A stretch of 64,000 bases of DNA from NCBI RefSeq assembly GCF_003344785.1, contig NZ_QPMK01000004.1, positions 202,859-266,858 on the forward strand, written 5' to 3'. The first letter of the stretch is position 1. Every line of letters begins with the position of its first letter. The position numbers and the translations under genes are program-made. The notes below the pieces were generated by a model. It had not been told where the DNA came from. It did not search any database and saw nothing but the letters and a program-made list of their open reading frames with translations. This DNA is from Thalassococcus profundi. GTDB taxonomy: Bacteria > Pseudomonadota > Alphaproteobacteria > Rhodobacterales > Rhodobacteraceae. This document shows, one piece after another, positions 1-10,244 of the stretch.

Positions 1-567
1 GGATCGCGCTGGAGCAAGTGGTTCGGCAGCAAAGGCTCCGGCGGCACCAAGGGCTCCGGCTCGGGTGGTAGCAAGGGCTCCGGTTCGGGCGGCACCAAGG
101 GTTCCGGGTCCGGCGGCACCAAGGGCTCGGGCTCGGGTGGTACGAAGGGCAGCGGTTCCGGCGGCACCAAAGGCTCGGACGGCGCTCCGTGCCCCGGTGG
201 CACCAAGACCGTGCTTGACCTGAGCGATGAGGGCGACCTGCGCATCATCAATCAGGCGGTCGATCCGGCCACGGGCAAGCTGTCCGGTACGGTGGAATTC
301 CTCGACAGTGACGGCGCATCCGTCGGCTGGGGACATTTCAACGATGTGGACGAGATCATGCTGCCGGCAGCCGATCCCGAGAAGGGCATCGACGGTCTGC
401 GGGATGACGAACTCACCGTCGAGGTCGAGGCCCCCTATGCCCACGGCGAAGGCAAGCCCGACAAGATCGACCTCAGCCAGTACCTGCAGGAAACCAGCGT
501 CTGCGAAAGTGACGATACGCCCGAGGACGACACGACCGAGGACGATCCGATGATGCACGTGGCCTGA
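1..567 (+). CDS. Partial protein with Gly/Ser/Thr/Lys octapeptide repeats, function unknown
   Basis: The reading frame is open from base 1, so the N-terminus lies outside the window; it ends at TGA 565-567. The visible part has a short basic/aromatic start (SRWSKWFGSK), five 8-residue repeats of the form GSGSGG(T/S)K at 52-171, then a non-repetitive region of about 120 residues that is acidic and ends in a Glu/Asp/Thr-rich tail (SDDTPEDDTTEDDP). The repeat resembles a flexible, lysine-studded linker. I recognise no domain in the C-terminal part. A GTG at 211 could start a 118-aa protein, but the continuous repeat frame upstream makes an in-frame larger protein more likely. Location and function cannot be told from what is visible. 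Confidence 0.6.
   Translation, partial: GSRWSKWFGSKGSGGTKGSGSGGSKGSGSGGTKGSGSGGTKGSGSGGTKGSGSGGTKGSDGAPCPGGTKTVLDLSDEGDLRIINQAVDPATGKLSGTVEFLDSDGASVGWGHFNDVDEIMLPAADPEKGIDGLRDDELTVEVEAPYAHGEGKPDKIDLSQYLQETSVCESDDTPEDDTTEDDPMMHVA
52..171 (+). repeat. Five tandem 24-bp units encoding GSGSGG(T/S)K
   Basis: Five consecutive 24-base units encode nearly identical octapeptides. The Gly and Ser codons differ between units (ggc/ggt/ggg, tcc/tcg/agc), so conservation is at the protein level rather than a fresh DNA duplication. Confidence 0.85.
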
Positions 568-585
568 TCGGCATATAGAAAAACG

Positions 586-617
586 AAAGACCCGGAGGCG
601 CCGCCTTCGGGTCTTTT
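586..617 (+). terminator. Rho-independent terminator after the repeat protein
   Basis: A 14-bp stem (AAAGACCCGGAGGC at 586-599 with GCCTTCGGGTCTTT at 603-616, one mismatch) followed by a T run. It sits 18 bases after the stop codon of the upstream partial gene. Its symmetry with A residues on the left could also stop transcription from the tRNA gene on the other strand. Confidence 0.8.
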
Positions 618-638
618 GCTGTGCGGGGCGGGGCGGAC

Positions 639-715
639 TGGTAGGCCCGGCAGGACTTGAACCCGCAACCAAAGCGTTATGAGCGCTCTGCTCTAACCAA
701 TTGAGCTACAGGCCC
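639..715 (-). tRNA. tRNA with CAU anticodon, probably tRNA-Ile2 (lysidine type)
   Basis: The reverse strand folds into a full cloverleaf: acceptor GGGCCTG/CGGGCCT, T8-A9, D stem GCTC/GAGC, anticodon stem GAGCG/CGCTT with loop CTCATAA (anticodon CAT at the usual 34-36), T stem GCGGG/CCTGC with TTCAAGT loop, discriminator A and an encoded CCA at 639-641. The body resembles bacterial tRNA-Ile(CAU), whose C34 is changed to lysidine by TilS so that it reads AUA, more than elongator tRNA-Met, but that distinction is by resemblance only. The first acceptor pair is G1-U72 as read here. Confidence 0.8.
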
Positions 716-844
716 GCCGACTGGCTGCATACCATCCGCGCCGCACGGGTCAAGCCCGAAGCATCGGGCGACCGCGGGCCGCCTTCGCGCTTTCCTTCAT
801 TTCCGCCATGCGCTATGCCGCGACCAGATCAGACGGAGAGCGCG

Positions 845-1900
845 ATGACCGGCGAGACCCCGAAACAGAGCGGCATCACCTATGCGGATGCGGGCGTGGA
901 TATCGACGCGGGCAACGCCCTTGTCGAACGCATCAAGCCCGCCGCGAAGCGCACCGACCGGCCCGGCGTGATGGCGGGTCTGGGCGGCTTCGGCGCGCTC
1001 TTCGACCTCAAGGCCGCCGGCTACACCGACCCGGTGCTGGTGGCCGCGACCGACGGCGTGGGCACCAAGCTGCGCATCGCCATCGACACAGGCCATGTCG
1101 GCGGCGTCGGCGTCGACCTCGTTGCCATGTGCGTGAACGACCTGGTCTGCCAAGGGGCGGAGCCATTGTTTTTCCTCGACTATTTCGCCACCGGCAAGCT
1201 CGAGACCGAGATCGCGGCGCAGGTGATCGAAGGCATCGCCGAGGGCTGTCAGCTGTCGGGTTGCGCATTGATCGGCGGCGAGACGGCCGAGATGCCGGGC
1301 ATGTACGAAGCGGGCGACTTCGACCTTGCCGGTTTTGCCGTGGGCGCAATGGAACGCGGCGGCGCGCTGCCCGAGGGCGTGGCATCCGGCGACGTGCTGC
1401 TGGGGCTGGGGTCGAACGGCGTGCATTCCAACGGCTATAGCCTCGTGCGCAAGCTGGTCGAGGTCTCGGGTCTGGGCTGGGACGCGGGCTGCCCCTGGGA
1501 CGAGGGCACGCTGGGGGCGGCGCTGCTGACGCCGACGCGGCTCTACGTCCGACAGGCTCTGGAGGCGGTGCGCGCGGGCGGGGTTCATGCGCTGGCGCAT
1601 ATCACCGGCGGCGGCCTGACCGAGAACCTGCCGCGCGTCCTGCCCGAGGGCTGCGGCGCCGAGGTCTTCCTCGATGCCTGGGAACTGCCGCCGGTGTTCC
1701 AGTGGCTCGCCCAGACCGGCGGCATGGCCGAGGCGGAACTGCTCAAGACCTTCAATTGCGGCATCGGCATGATCCTCGTGGTCTCCGCCGACCGCGCGGG
1801 CGCGCTTGCCGACCTGCTGACCCGGGCCGGTGAAGAGGTACACGCCCTGGGCCGGGTCGTGGACCGCCCCGGCATGCACTACTCCGGGACGCTGATGTGA
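845..1900 (+). CDS. purM: Phosphoribosylformylglycinamidine cyclo-ligase (AIR synthetase)
   Basis: PurM catalyses the ATP-dependent ring closure of FGAM to aminoimidazole ribonucleotide, step five of purine synthesis, in the cytoplasm. The 351-aa product has the usual family length (about 345). The ATP/substrate motif TDGVGTK lies near residues 69-75 and the conserved GGETAEMPG near 144-152. Start ATG 845 is preceded by GGAGAG at 834-840; the frame stays open further upstream, but that extension overlaps the tRNA gene and is not PurM-like. The stop overlaps the purN start, so the two are translationally coupled. Confidence 0.95.
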   Translation: MTGETPKQSGITYADAGVDIDAGNALVERIKPAAKRTDRPGVMAGLGGFGALFDLKAAGYTDPVLVAATDGVGTKLRIAIDTGHVGGVGVDLVAMCVNDLVCQGAEPLFFLDYFATGKLETEIAAQVIEGIAEGCQLSGCALIGGETAEMPGMYEAGDFDLAGFAVGAMERGGALPEGVASGDVLLGLGSNGVHSNGYSLVRKLVEVSGLGWDAGCPWDEGTLGAALLTPTRLYVRQALEAVRAGGVHALAHITGGGLTENLPRVLPEGCGAEVFLDAWELPPVFQWLAQTGGMAEAELLKTFNCGIGMILVVSADRAGALADLLTRAGEEVHALGRVVDRPGMHYSGTLM

Positions 1901-2490
1901 CCAGACGCGTGGCGATCCTGCTGTCGGGTGGGGGGTCGAACATGGTCGCCCTCGCGCGCAGCATGACCGGCGACCATCCGGCGCGGCCGGTGCTGGTGAT
2001 GGCCAACAGCGCCGATGCGGGCGGGCTGGAGAAGGCCGCCGCCATGGGGATCGAGACGGGTTTCGTCGATCACCGCCCGTTTGCCGGGGACCGGGGCGCC
2101 TTCGAGGAGGCGTTGCACGAACGCCTGAGCCAGGCGGCGCCCGACATCCTGTGTCTGGCGGGGTTCATGCGGGTCCTGACCGAAGGTTTCGTCGCCCGTT
2201 GGCAGGGCCGGATGCTGAACATCCACCCGTCGCTCCTGCCCAAGTATCGCGGGTTGCACACCCATGCACGGGCGCTGGAGGCCGGCGATGCCGAACACGG
2301 CTGCACCGTGCACGAGGTGACGCCGGCGTTGGACGACGGCCCGATCCTGGGGCAGGCGCGGGTGCCGGTGCAGCCCGGCGACACGCCCGAAGGCCTGGCT
2401 GCGCGGGTGCTGGAGATGGAGCATCGCCTCTACCCGGCGGTGCTGCGCCGGTTCGCCGCCGGACGCCGCGAACCGGTGCTTCTGCCGTAG
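1897..2490 (+). CDS. purN: Phosphoribosylglycinamide formyltransferase
   Basis: PurN transfers a formyl group from 10-formyl-tetrahydrofolate to GAR, step three of purine synthesis. The 197-aa protein carries the N-terminal SGGGSN loop (residues 10-15) and the catalytic trio expected from the family: Asn108 and His110 in [12 protein letters not shown] and Asp146 in ALDDGPI. It starts with GTG at 1897, overlapping the purM TGA by 3 bases, which fixes the start and indicates coupling with purM in a two-gene operon. Confidence 0.95.
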   Translation: MTRRVAILLSGGGSNMVALARSMTGDHPARPVLVMANSADAGGLEKAAAMGIETGFVDHRPFAGDRGAFEEALHERLSQAAPDILCLAGFMRVLTEGFVARWQGRMLNIHPSLLPKYRGLHTHARALEAGDAEHGCTVHEVTPALDDGPILGQARVPVQPGDTPEGLAARVLEMEHRLYPAVLRRFAAGRREPVLLP

Positions 2491-2493
2491 GAC

Positions 2494-2670
2494 TCAGCGT
2501 GCCAGCGTCGCGCTGTTGCCGTGCCAGTCGAGTGTCGCCTCGGGTTGTGCCGGGGCTGTCAGGGCGGCCCCGCCGATCACCACCAGCAGGAACGCGGCGG
2601 TGGCGAGGGCCGGCAGAAGCGACAGGTCGGGTCGGGGGCGGGCGCCGACGAAAGTGTCGAGGGTCGTCAT
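2494..2670 (-). CDS. Small single-span membrane protein, unknown
   Basis: A 58-codon gene on the minus strand, ending 4 bases from the end of convergent purN. It has a good Shine-Dalgarno (GGAGA at 2677-2681 on the minus strand) 6 bases before ATG 2670. The peptide begins MTTLDTFVGARPRPDLS, then has one hydrophobic span (roughly residues 18-37, LLPALATAAFLLVVIGGAAL) and a short polar tail ending DWHGNSATLAR. No known domain is recognised. The clear ribosome-binding site and the membrane-protein composition argue it is real; length makes this tentative. Confidence 0.55.
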   Translation of the reverse strand: MTTLDTFVGARPRPDLSLLPALATAAFLLVVIGGAALTAPAQPEATLDWHGNSATLAR

Positions 2671-2893
2671 GGTGTGTCTCCGTATGACTGTGATGTCCTC
2701 CAGATAGGCGCGTCACCGGCATTATGGAAATGAATGTTTGATCCGACTTCCATCACGTTAAGTGATGGCCGGACCTGTCGCGCGAGCCATCAGCGCAGCC
2801 GCCCGACGACGAGGCGGAGACGCCTGCACGCTTTGCTTTCGGCGCGGAATGCGGTTAGGTGGCAGAACCCTACAACCCGGCGCCGGAGCCTGC
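2671..2893. promoter_or_regulatory. Divergent promoter region with 7-bp inverted repeat at 2750-2768
   Basis: This 223-bp gap separates the leftward small membrane gene from rightward rnd. It contains the perfect inverted repeat CCATCAC-GTTAA-GTGATGG (2750-2768), a typical operator geometry. No regulator is adjacent, so its target factor is unknown. Confidence 0.4.
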
Positions 2894-4051
2894 ATGAAAA
2901 CGATCACCACGACGGACGCGCTTGCCTCTTTCTGCGCAGAGGCCGCAACCCACCCCTATGTCACCGTCGACACGGAATTCCTGCGCGAACGGACCTATTA
3001 TTCGAAACTCTGTCTCGTGCAGTTGGCCATGCCCGGCACCACCGACGACACGGCGGTGCTGGTCGATCCGCTGGCCGACGGTCTTTCGCTGGCACCGCTG
3101 ATGGACCTCTTCCGCGACGAAAGTGTGGTCAAGGTGTTCCACGCCGCACGCCAGGATCTCGAGATCTTCTACGTCGATCACGGCGTGATCCCGCAGCCGA
3201 TGTTCGACACGCAGGTGGCGGCGATGGTCTGCGGTTTCGGCGAACAGGTGGGCTACGAGACGCTTGTGAAACGCATCGCCAAGTCCGGGCTCGACAAGTC
3301 CTCGCGCTTTACCGACTGGTCGCGGCGACCGCTGTCGGATGCGCAGAAAACCTATGCGCTGGCGGACGTGACGCATCTGCGCCAGATCTACGAATTCCTG
3401 GCGGAAAAGCTCGAACAGACCGGGCGGCATCGCTGGGTGGCCGAAGAGGTGGCGCTGCTCACCAACCCCGAAACCTACATCACCCGGCCCGAAGAGGCTT
3501 GGAAGCGCATCAAGACGCGGTCGTCGAGCCCGCGCTTTTTGGCCATCGTGCGCGAGTTGGCGAACTTCCGCGAACGCTATGCGCAGGACCGCAACATCCC
3601 GCGCAGCCGGGTCTACAAGGACGATGCGCTGGTCGAACTGGCCTCGACCAAGCCGCAGAACCACGACGACCTGGGACGCTCGCGGCTCCTGCTGCGCGAG
3701 GCGCGCAAGGGCGACATCGCCGACGGCATTCTGGCGGCAGTCAAGACCGGCCTGAACCTGCCCAAGGAGGACCTGCCGCAGGTCGACACCAGCCGCGACA
3801 AACTGCAGGTGAACCCGGCGCTGGCGGACCTTTTGCGCGTGCTCTTGAAGGCCAAGACCGAAAGCGCCGGTGTCGCGTCGAAGCTGATCGCACCCGCGGC
3901 CGACCTCGACGCCATCGCCGCTGGCTTGCGGGACGTGGATGCGCTGCGCGGATGGCGGCGCGAGGTGTTCGGAGAGGATGCGCTGAAGCTTTGCGAAGGC
4001 CGCATTGCGCTGGCCGCGAAGGGCAAGGACGTGGCGGTGATCGAGCTCTGA
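2894..4051 (+). CDS. rnd: Ribonuclease D
   Basis: A 3'-5' exoribonuclease that trims tRNA precursors. The 385-aa product has the DEDDy exonuclease domain: Asp26 and Glu28 in VDTEFLRE (Exo I), Asp88 in VFHAARQDLE (Exo II), and Tyr154 with Asp158 in TYALADV (Exo III). The region after about residue 210 matches the position of the HRDC domain. Start ATG 2894 has GGAG 5 bases upstream (2885-2888) and gives the family length; a longer in-frame start at 2762 would add an unconserved low-complexity leader. Confidence 0.93.
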   Translation: MKTITTTDALASFCAEAATHPYVTVDTEFLRERTYYSKLCLVQLAMPGTTDDTAVLVDPLADGLSLAPLMDLFRDESVVKVFHAARQDLEIFYVDHGVIPQPMFDTQVAAMVCGFGEQVGYETLVKRIAKSGLDKSSRFTDWSRRPLSDAQKTYALADVTHLRQIYEFLAEKLEQTGRHRWVAEEVALLTNPETYITRPEEAWKRIKTRSSSPRFLAIVRELANFRERYAQDRNIPRSRVYKDDALVELASTKPQNHDDLGRSRLLLREARKGDIADGILAAVKTGLNLPKEDLPQVDTSRDKLQVNPALADLLRVLLKAKTESAGVASKLIAPAADLDAIAAGLRDVDALRGWRREVFGEDALKLCEGRIALAAKGKDVAVIEL

Positions 4052-4058
4052 GCGGCGC

Positions 4059-4580
4059 TCAGCGCCGCGAGGCCAGCGCGTTCTCGCGGCCCGCCACCCG
4101 GATGGTGCTGATCCCGGCAAGGTCCTGATCGGTCAGGTAGACCGCCGCGGTCACCAGACGTGCCAGCGGACCGGTGCTGCGCGGTCCGGGTGTCTGAAAG
4201 GCGCGCAGCGTATAGGCCAGCGTGCCGTTGCCGCTGGCGGCTTCGTCCAGTGTCATCCGCACGTCGAACGGGCCGACGACATCGGACTGCCCGGTGGCCC
4301 GGATGATCGCGCCGCCCGTCCGGCGTTCGATCAGCAGCTCTGTGACCTCCGCGATAGGGGGCGCGGTGTATTCGACCGGCGTATTGTCGGTGCGCAGGCC
4401 CAGCGGATTGTGGCGCCGCGCAGGAATGAGAGGGTTGACCGTCCCGCTCTGGACCGTCTGGACGGCGACCGGCTCGCTGCGGCCGAACCAGTTGAACGGG
4501 TTGATCCGCGACTCGCGCACGGCCCCGCAACTGGTCAGCACCGTGGCCGAAATCAGAAGGATCGATAGGGATTTGACCAT
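4059..4580 (-). CDS. Hypothetical lipoprotein
   Basis: A 173-aa protein starting MVKSLSILLISATVLTSCG. The hydrophobic N-terminus with lipobox LTSC (Cys18) predicts lipid attachment after export. The mature part has no domain I recognise; it has an INPFNWFG stretch near the N-terminus and alternating charged/hydrophobic segments. It converges on rnd (7-base gap) and is divergent from sufE, with 127 bases between the starts. Function is not assigned. Confidence 0.8.
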   Translation of the reverse strand: MVKSLSILLISATVLTSCGAVRESRINPFNWFGRSEPVAVQTVQSGTVNPLIPARRHNPLGLRTDNTPVEYTAPPIAEVTELLIERRTGGAIIRATGQSDVVGPFDVRMTLDEAASGNGTLAYTLRAFQTPGPRSTGPLARLVTAAVYLTDQDLAGISTIRVAGRENALASRR

Positions 4581-4707
4581 GACACGCCGCCTCTTGCCTG
4601 ACCCTTTCCGGTTATCGCATTGCGGCGCGGTTGAAAAGCATCAAGGCGGGGGTGGACCTTTTTCCGGGTCCCACTTACCTGATGTGGAAAGGGAAAAGGG
4701 ACTGGAC

Positions 4708-5115
4708 ATGGCGCAGGAAGCCTTCGAGGACGTGGTTGCGGATTTCGAATTCCTGGAGGATTGGGAAGACCGCTACCGGCTGGTGATCGAGATGGGCAAG
4801 GCGATGGAGCCGCTGCCCGAGGCCTTGCGCGTCCCCGCCACCAAGGTCGAGGGCTGCGCGAGCCAGGTCTGGCTGCATCCCGAGATTTCGGACGGCGTCT
4901 ACCATTTCCGCGGCGACAGCGATGCCATGATCGTGCGCGGCCTGATCGCGGTGCTGCACAGGCTCTATGACGGTGTGCCGGTCGCCGAGGTCGGCAAGGT
5001 CGACGCCCGCACCGAGCTGGGGCGGCTTGGCCTGCACGATCACCTGTCGGCGCAGCGCTCGAACGGGTTGCGCGCGATGATCGAGCGAATCCGCGCGCAG
5101 GCCGCGGCGGCCTGA
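4708..5115 (+). CDS. sufE: SufE family cysteine desulfuration protein
   Basis: SufE accepts persulfide sulfur from the cysteine desulfurase SufS for iron-sulfur cluster assembly. The 135-aa protein has the family length and the acceptor cysteine Cys50 in VEGCASQVW, with the typical LIAVLHRLYDG and GRLGLHDHLSAQR segments. Start ATG 4708 follows AAAGGGAAAAGGG; a longer open frame upstream runs antisense through the lipoprotein gene and is rejected. It stands apart from any suf operon in this window. Confidence 0.9.
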   Translation: MAQEAFEDVVADFEFLEDWEDRYRLVIEMGKAMEPLPEALRVPATKVEGCASQVWLHPEISDGVYHFRGDSDAMIVRGLIAVLHRLYDGVPVAEVGKVDARTELGRLGLHDHLSAQRSNGLRAMIERIRAQAAAA

Positions 5116-5203
5116 CATGCCGCGAAGACCCGCCAGCGCCAGGCGATCAAGGCCCTTGCCGGACCGGTGATTCCGGCGGCATTCGTTGCGTTCCTTTGAT
5201 CAA

Positions 5204-5272
5204 GGGGGCTCTGCCCCCGTCGCGGCACGCCGCGACTCCCCCGAGGGGTATTGATAACCGGAGAAGATCAGG
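5204..5272 (+). repeat. Extragenic repeat family A, copy 1
   Basis: A 69-bp block that recurs at 30358-30426 with only a few differences, and in diverged form on the minus strand at 5384-5449. It begins with hairpin GGGGGCTCTGCCCCC, then a GTCGCGGC/GCCGCGAC palindrome, CTCCCCCGAGGGG, and ends in an AACC-GAGAAG motif. It lies between convergent sufE and trpE. Confidence 0.75.
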
Positions 5273-5383
5273 GCGCGGTCCACCTCCTGCCACGGAGGGC
5301 AGGAGGCTTCTCCGGTTGCGGTCATCGACGCCTCCGCCTGTACCGCCCGGTCAGACTGGCGTGAAAGGGTTAAGAAACCCTTG

Positions 5384-5449
5384 CTTCTCTGGTTCAAAAT
5401 AACCCTTCGGGGGGAGGCACGCAGTGCCCGGGGGGCAGACAGCCCCCCG
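5384..5449 (-). repeat. Extragenic repeat family A, diverged inverted copy
   Basis: Read on the minus strand it has the same architecture as the copy at 5204: G-rich/C-rich hairpin, CTCCCCCCGAAGGG and AACCAGAGAAG. The two copies face each other across about 110 bp of the 343-bp gap between sufE and trpE, in which I see no gene. Confidence 0.6.
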
Positions 5450-5458
5450 TCCGCCGTC

Positions 5459-6970
<1,512 letters not shown>

Positions 6971-6974
6971 GGCG

Positions 6975-8825
6975 CTACTGCAGCTGCGTGTGCACGGCGT
7001 TGCGCGCGCTCTGGTCGATGCTGACACCGACGCGGGACTGGATGTCGGCGCTGAGCGCTCGGAAGAGATCGTTGGCGAGATCGCCCGCCGCCTGGTCGCG
7101 CAGCAACTGCGCCAGCTGCGCATTGCCCTCGGCCTCGGGATCGGCGGGTGTGATCGCATCGAGCCGCACGAGCGCCACCGAGCCCATCAGCGGCACGACG
7201 GCGGCCTCACCCTCGGCCGCGATGTCGAAGACCGCCGGCAGCAGGCCCGGCGGCAGGTCCTGGATGTTGGCGGTGCGGGTCAGGTTCTCGTCGCTGCGCG
7301 GCTCCAGCCCCAGCGCCTCGAAGGTCTGGCCGTCGCCCAGCTGCTGCACGAGGCCCTGCGCCTGCTCTTCGAGCGCTGCGGTCTTCTGCGCAGTCTCCCA
7401 GCCCTGGCGCACACGGTCGCGCACCTCGTCCAGCGGCGCCGGCGCGGGCGGGCGGACCTCGTCGACGCGCAGGGCGAAGACGCCGCCGTCTCCCAGCTCT
7501 TCCACGTCCGGAAAATCCTCGGGCGTGGCCGCGGCAGCCGCCTCGCGAAACGCCTCGTAGGCGGCGATGCCGTCCTCGCTGCCCCCGGTCCAGTCGATCT
7601 GGCCCAGGTCCATCTCGGTCTCTTCGGCCAGGTCCTCGAGGGTCGCACCGCCGGCCATCAGGTCGTCGAATCCCTGCGCCTGGGTTTCGATCACCCGGCG
7701 CGCCCGGTCCAGCGCCAAAGTGTTGCGCAGCTGCGGCTCGGCCTCTTCGAAGGGCGTGGTCTGCGCGGCCAGCACCCCGTTCACGCGGTAGAGCGCCGGT
7801 CCGAGGTCCGAGGGCAGGGGGCCGACCACAGCGCCGGTCTCGGCGGCAAAAACCGGTTCTCCGGCGGCGCCGAGCGCGGGCTGCGTGACATCGCCCATGT
7901 CCACATCGGCCAGGCTCAGGCCGCGCACGGCGACGGTGGTCTCGAAGGTGGCGTCGCCGCTTTCGATCCGGTCCAGCGCCTCTTGCGCCGCGGCCTCGTC
8001 GGAGAAGACCAGCCGTTCGACCAGCCGCCGTTCGGGCAGGTTGAACTCGGCCGCGCGGGCCTCGTAGGCCTCGCGCAGGGCCTCTTCGTCGACCTCGACG
8101 GTGTCCACGATCATCTCGGGCGTCAGCCAGGCATAGGTGATCGCCCGGGTTTCGGGACGGGTATAGGCGTCGATATTCTCGTCGTAATAGGTCTGCAGGT
8201 CGGCTTCGGTCGGTTCGGGCACGCCGGTGTCGAGCGCGCCTTCCCCGAGGATCGACCAGGTAAAGCTGCGCTCTTCGCCGGCATAGGCGAGGATCGTGTT
8301 CACATAGGTCTCGGGCAGGGTGTTTCCGGCCAGAACCGCGCCCTGCAACAGGGTGCGGGCGGATTCGCCGCGCAGATCCTCTTCGAATTCCGATTCCGAG
8401 AGGCCGTTGTTCTGCAGGGCAAAGCGGTAGGCCTCGCGGTCGAAGCTGCCGTCGGGCCCCTGGAAGGCCCCGATCTGCTGCACCTGCCGCGCCAGTTCCG
8501 CGTCCCCGATGGAGAGGCCCATGCGTTCGGCCTCTTCGTCCAGCGCCGCGGCGGTCACCAGCTGCGCCAGCGCGCGCTGGTCGAGCCCCTGGGCCACGGC
8601 CTGTGACACGGTGAGCGGATTGCCGGTTTCGGCCTGCTGGGCACGGATCTCGTTCTGCAAGGTGCGGGCGTAGCGGTCGACGCCGATGCTGCGGTCGCCC
8701 ACGGTGCCGATGCTGCGCAGGGTGCCCGACAGGTTCGTGGCGCCGAACCCCGCCAGACCCAGGATCAGCAGGCCCATGAGAATCCATACGAAGGTCTTGG
8801 AAAGACTGCGCGCCTTGAATGCCAT
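6975..8825 (-). CDS. ppiD: Peptidyl-prolyl cis-trans isomerase D (PpiD/SurA-N type)
   Basis: A 616-aa membrane-anchored periplasmic folding factor. It has an N-terminal cytoplasmic tail and one transmembrane anchor (FVWILMGLLILGLAGFG, about residues 12-28), then a SurA_N-like chaperone region with paired helices, and a degenerate parvulin-like segment in the middle (about 240-360). Family members handle outer-membrane protein folding at the inner membrane. It is the first gene of a unit with trpE, an arrangement I associate with Rhodobacterales. ATG 8825 is chosen because the anchor begins right behind it. Confidence 0.88.
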   Translation of the reverse strand: MAFKARSLSKTFVWILMGLLILGLAGFGATNLSGTLRSIGTVGDRSIGVDRYARTLQNEIRAQQAETGNPLTVSQAVAQGLDQRALAQLVTAAALDEEAERMGLSIGDAELARQVQQIGAFQGPDGSFDREAYRFALQNNGLSESEFEEDLRGESARTLLQGAVLAGNTLPETYVNTILAYAGEERSFTWSILGEGALDTGVPEPTEADLQTYYDENIDAYTRPETRAITYAWLTPEMIVDTVEVDEEALREAYEARAAEFNLPERRLVERLVFSDEAAAQEALDRIESGDATFETTVAVRGLSLADVDMGDVTQPALGAAGEPVFAAETGAVVGPLPSDLGPALYRVNGVLAAQTTPFEEAEPQLRNTLALDRARRVIETQAQGFDDLMAGGATLEDLAEETEMDLGQIDWTGGSEDGIAAYEAFREAAAAATPEDFPDVEELGDGGVFALRVDEVRPPAPAPLDEVRDRVRQGWETAQKTAALEEQAQGLVQQLGDGQTFEALGLEPRSDENLTRTANIQDLPPGLLPAVFDIAAEGEAAVVPLMGSVALVRLDAITPADPEAEGNAQLAQLLRDQAAGDLANDLFRALSADIQSRVGVSIDQSARNAVHTQLQ

Positions 8826-8866
8826 CTGCCGCTGATCCCCTGGGCTGGTGCGAATTGCACCCGTGT

Positions 8867-10060
8867 CTACGCTGGGCGGTCGGGGCTCGCAAGGGGCCAG
8901 TCGAGCGCGGCGAGCCGGTCGAAAAGCGCGCCGATCCCGGTGCGGTCGACATTGGCAAAGGCGATGCGGAACTGCCGCGCGCCGCGGTCGTCGCCGGCGG
9001 GCATGAACATGGTGCCGGGCAGGGCGAGCACGCCCGCCTCGCGCACCAGCCTCGGCGCCAGATCGGCGGCGCTGTCGGCAAAGGGGTGCTGGAGATAGGC
9101 GAAATAGGCGCCGACGCCCAGCAGCCGCCAGCCCTGCGCCTCGAGTTTCGGCATGTTTTCCGCGATCGCGGCGCGGCGGTCGAGGATTTCCGCCCGTTCA
9201 CCCGCCAGCCATGGCCCGAGGTTCTGCAGGCCCCAGAGGGCTGCACGCTGGCCCAGCTGCGGCGCACAGATCGCGACCGTGTCGAGGAACTTCTCGATCT
9301 CGGCCAGCAACGGCGCTTCGGCGATGACGGCGCCGACGCGGTGGCCGGTGAGGCGGTAGGCCTTGGAAAAGCTGTAGAGCTGAATCAGCGGCGCGCCGAC
9401 CCCGTCCCGCAGCAGGTCGTGCGGCGGGGCGGCGCGGCTGTCGAAATCGCGGTAGGTCTCGTCGACGATCAGCCGCAGGCCGGTCTCGGCGGCGAGGTCG
9501 GCAAAGGCGCGCAGCGTCGCGGCGGGATATTCGACGCCGCCGGGATTGTTGGGGGTGACGAGGGCGATGGCGCGGGTGCGCGGGGTGACGAGCGCGCGCG
9601 CCGCCGCGGCGTCGGGCAACAGGTCCGGCCCGGTGGACAGCGGCACGGCCCGCACGCCCGCCATGTCGAGCCACATCTTGTGATTGAAGTACCAGGGCGT
9701 CGGCAGGATCACCTCGTCACCCTCGGTACACAGCGCGGTGATGACCGCGGCGAAGGCCTGGTTGCAGCCCGCGGTGATCGCGACCTCGTCCGCCGCGACC
9801 GCGCCGCCGTAATGCGCGCACCACTGCACCGCCAGCTCCGCCCGCAGTTCAGGCAGGCCCAGCACGGGCCCGTAAAGGTGCGTTTCCGTCAGCTCCAGCG
9901 CCTCCGCCATGGCGGCGCGCAGCGGCGCGGGCGGCGGATCCACCGGGGCCGCCTGGCTCACGTTTATGAGCGGCCGGTCGGCGGGGTGGCTCACGCCGTC
10001 GAGCCAGCGGCGCGCTTCCATGACGGGCGGGGCGAAGGTGCTCGCGGTGCGTGTGGTCAT
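8867..10060 (-). CDS. PLP-dependent class I/II aminotransferase
   Basis: A 397-aa fold-type I aminotransferase. The PLP lysine is Lys233 in YSFSKAYRLTGHR; Asn172 in TPNNPGG, Asp200 and Tyr203 (VDETYRDF) and Arg241 match the cofactor-binding pattern of the aspartate aminotransferase superfamily. Substrate cannot be told from sequence: aromatic, aspartate or alanine-type amino acids are all possible. It lies upstream of ppiD on the same strand with a 41-bp gap that contains a GGTGC-GAATT-GCACC inverted repeat, so ppiD probably has its own promoter. Confidence 0.85.
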   Translation of the reverse strand: MTTRTASTFAPPVMEARRWLDGVSHPADRPLINVSQAAPVDPPPAPLRAAMAEALELTETHLYGPVLGLPELRAELAVQWCAHYGGAVAADEVAITAGCNQAFAAVITALCTEGDEVILPTPWYFNHKMWLDMAGVRAVPLSTGPDLLPDAAAARALVTPRTRAIALVTPNNPGGVEYPAATLRAFADLAAETGLRLIVDETYRDFDSRAAPPHDLLRDGVGAPLIQLYSFSKAYRLTGHRVGAVIAEAPLLAEIEKFLDTVAICAPQLGQRAALWGLQNLGPWLAGERAEILDRRAAIAENMPKLEAQGWRLLGVGAYFAYLQHPFADSAADLAPRLVREAGVLALPGTMFMPAGDDRGARQFRIAFANVDRTGIGALFDRLAALDWPLASPDRPA

Positions 10061-10112
10061 CGGGGTCTGCTCTTTCTCAACTGTCGGGATTGAGGGGCCA
10101 GCCCCTCAAACT

Positions 10113-10167
10113 CCCCGGAGGTTTCCCCGCGGGTTTTGCTGTGCAAAACTCGCGGTGCAAGATGAAG
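10113..10167 (+). repeat. Extragenic repeat family B, copy 1
   Basis: A 55-bp block (CCCCGGAGGTTT..., a GCAAAACTCGCGG hairpin partner, ending GGTGCAAGATGAAG) that recurs nearly intact on the opposite strand at 57641-57694. It is preceded by the hairpin GAGGGGC-CA-GCCCCTC. It occupies the gap between gpt and the aminotransferase gene. Confidence 0.75.
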
Positions 10168-10244
10168 TTGGATCGAGACGCCCCCGCTTCATCTTGCCGA
10201 TAAACTCCCGCCGGAGGCATCAAGTTCTTCTGGCGCGGCGCCGG

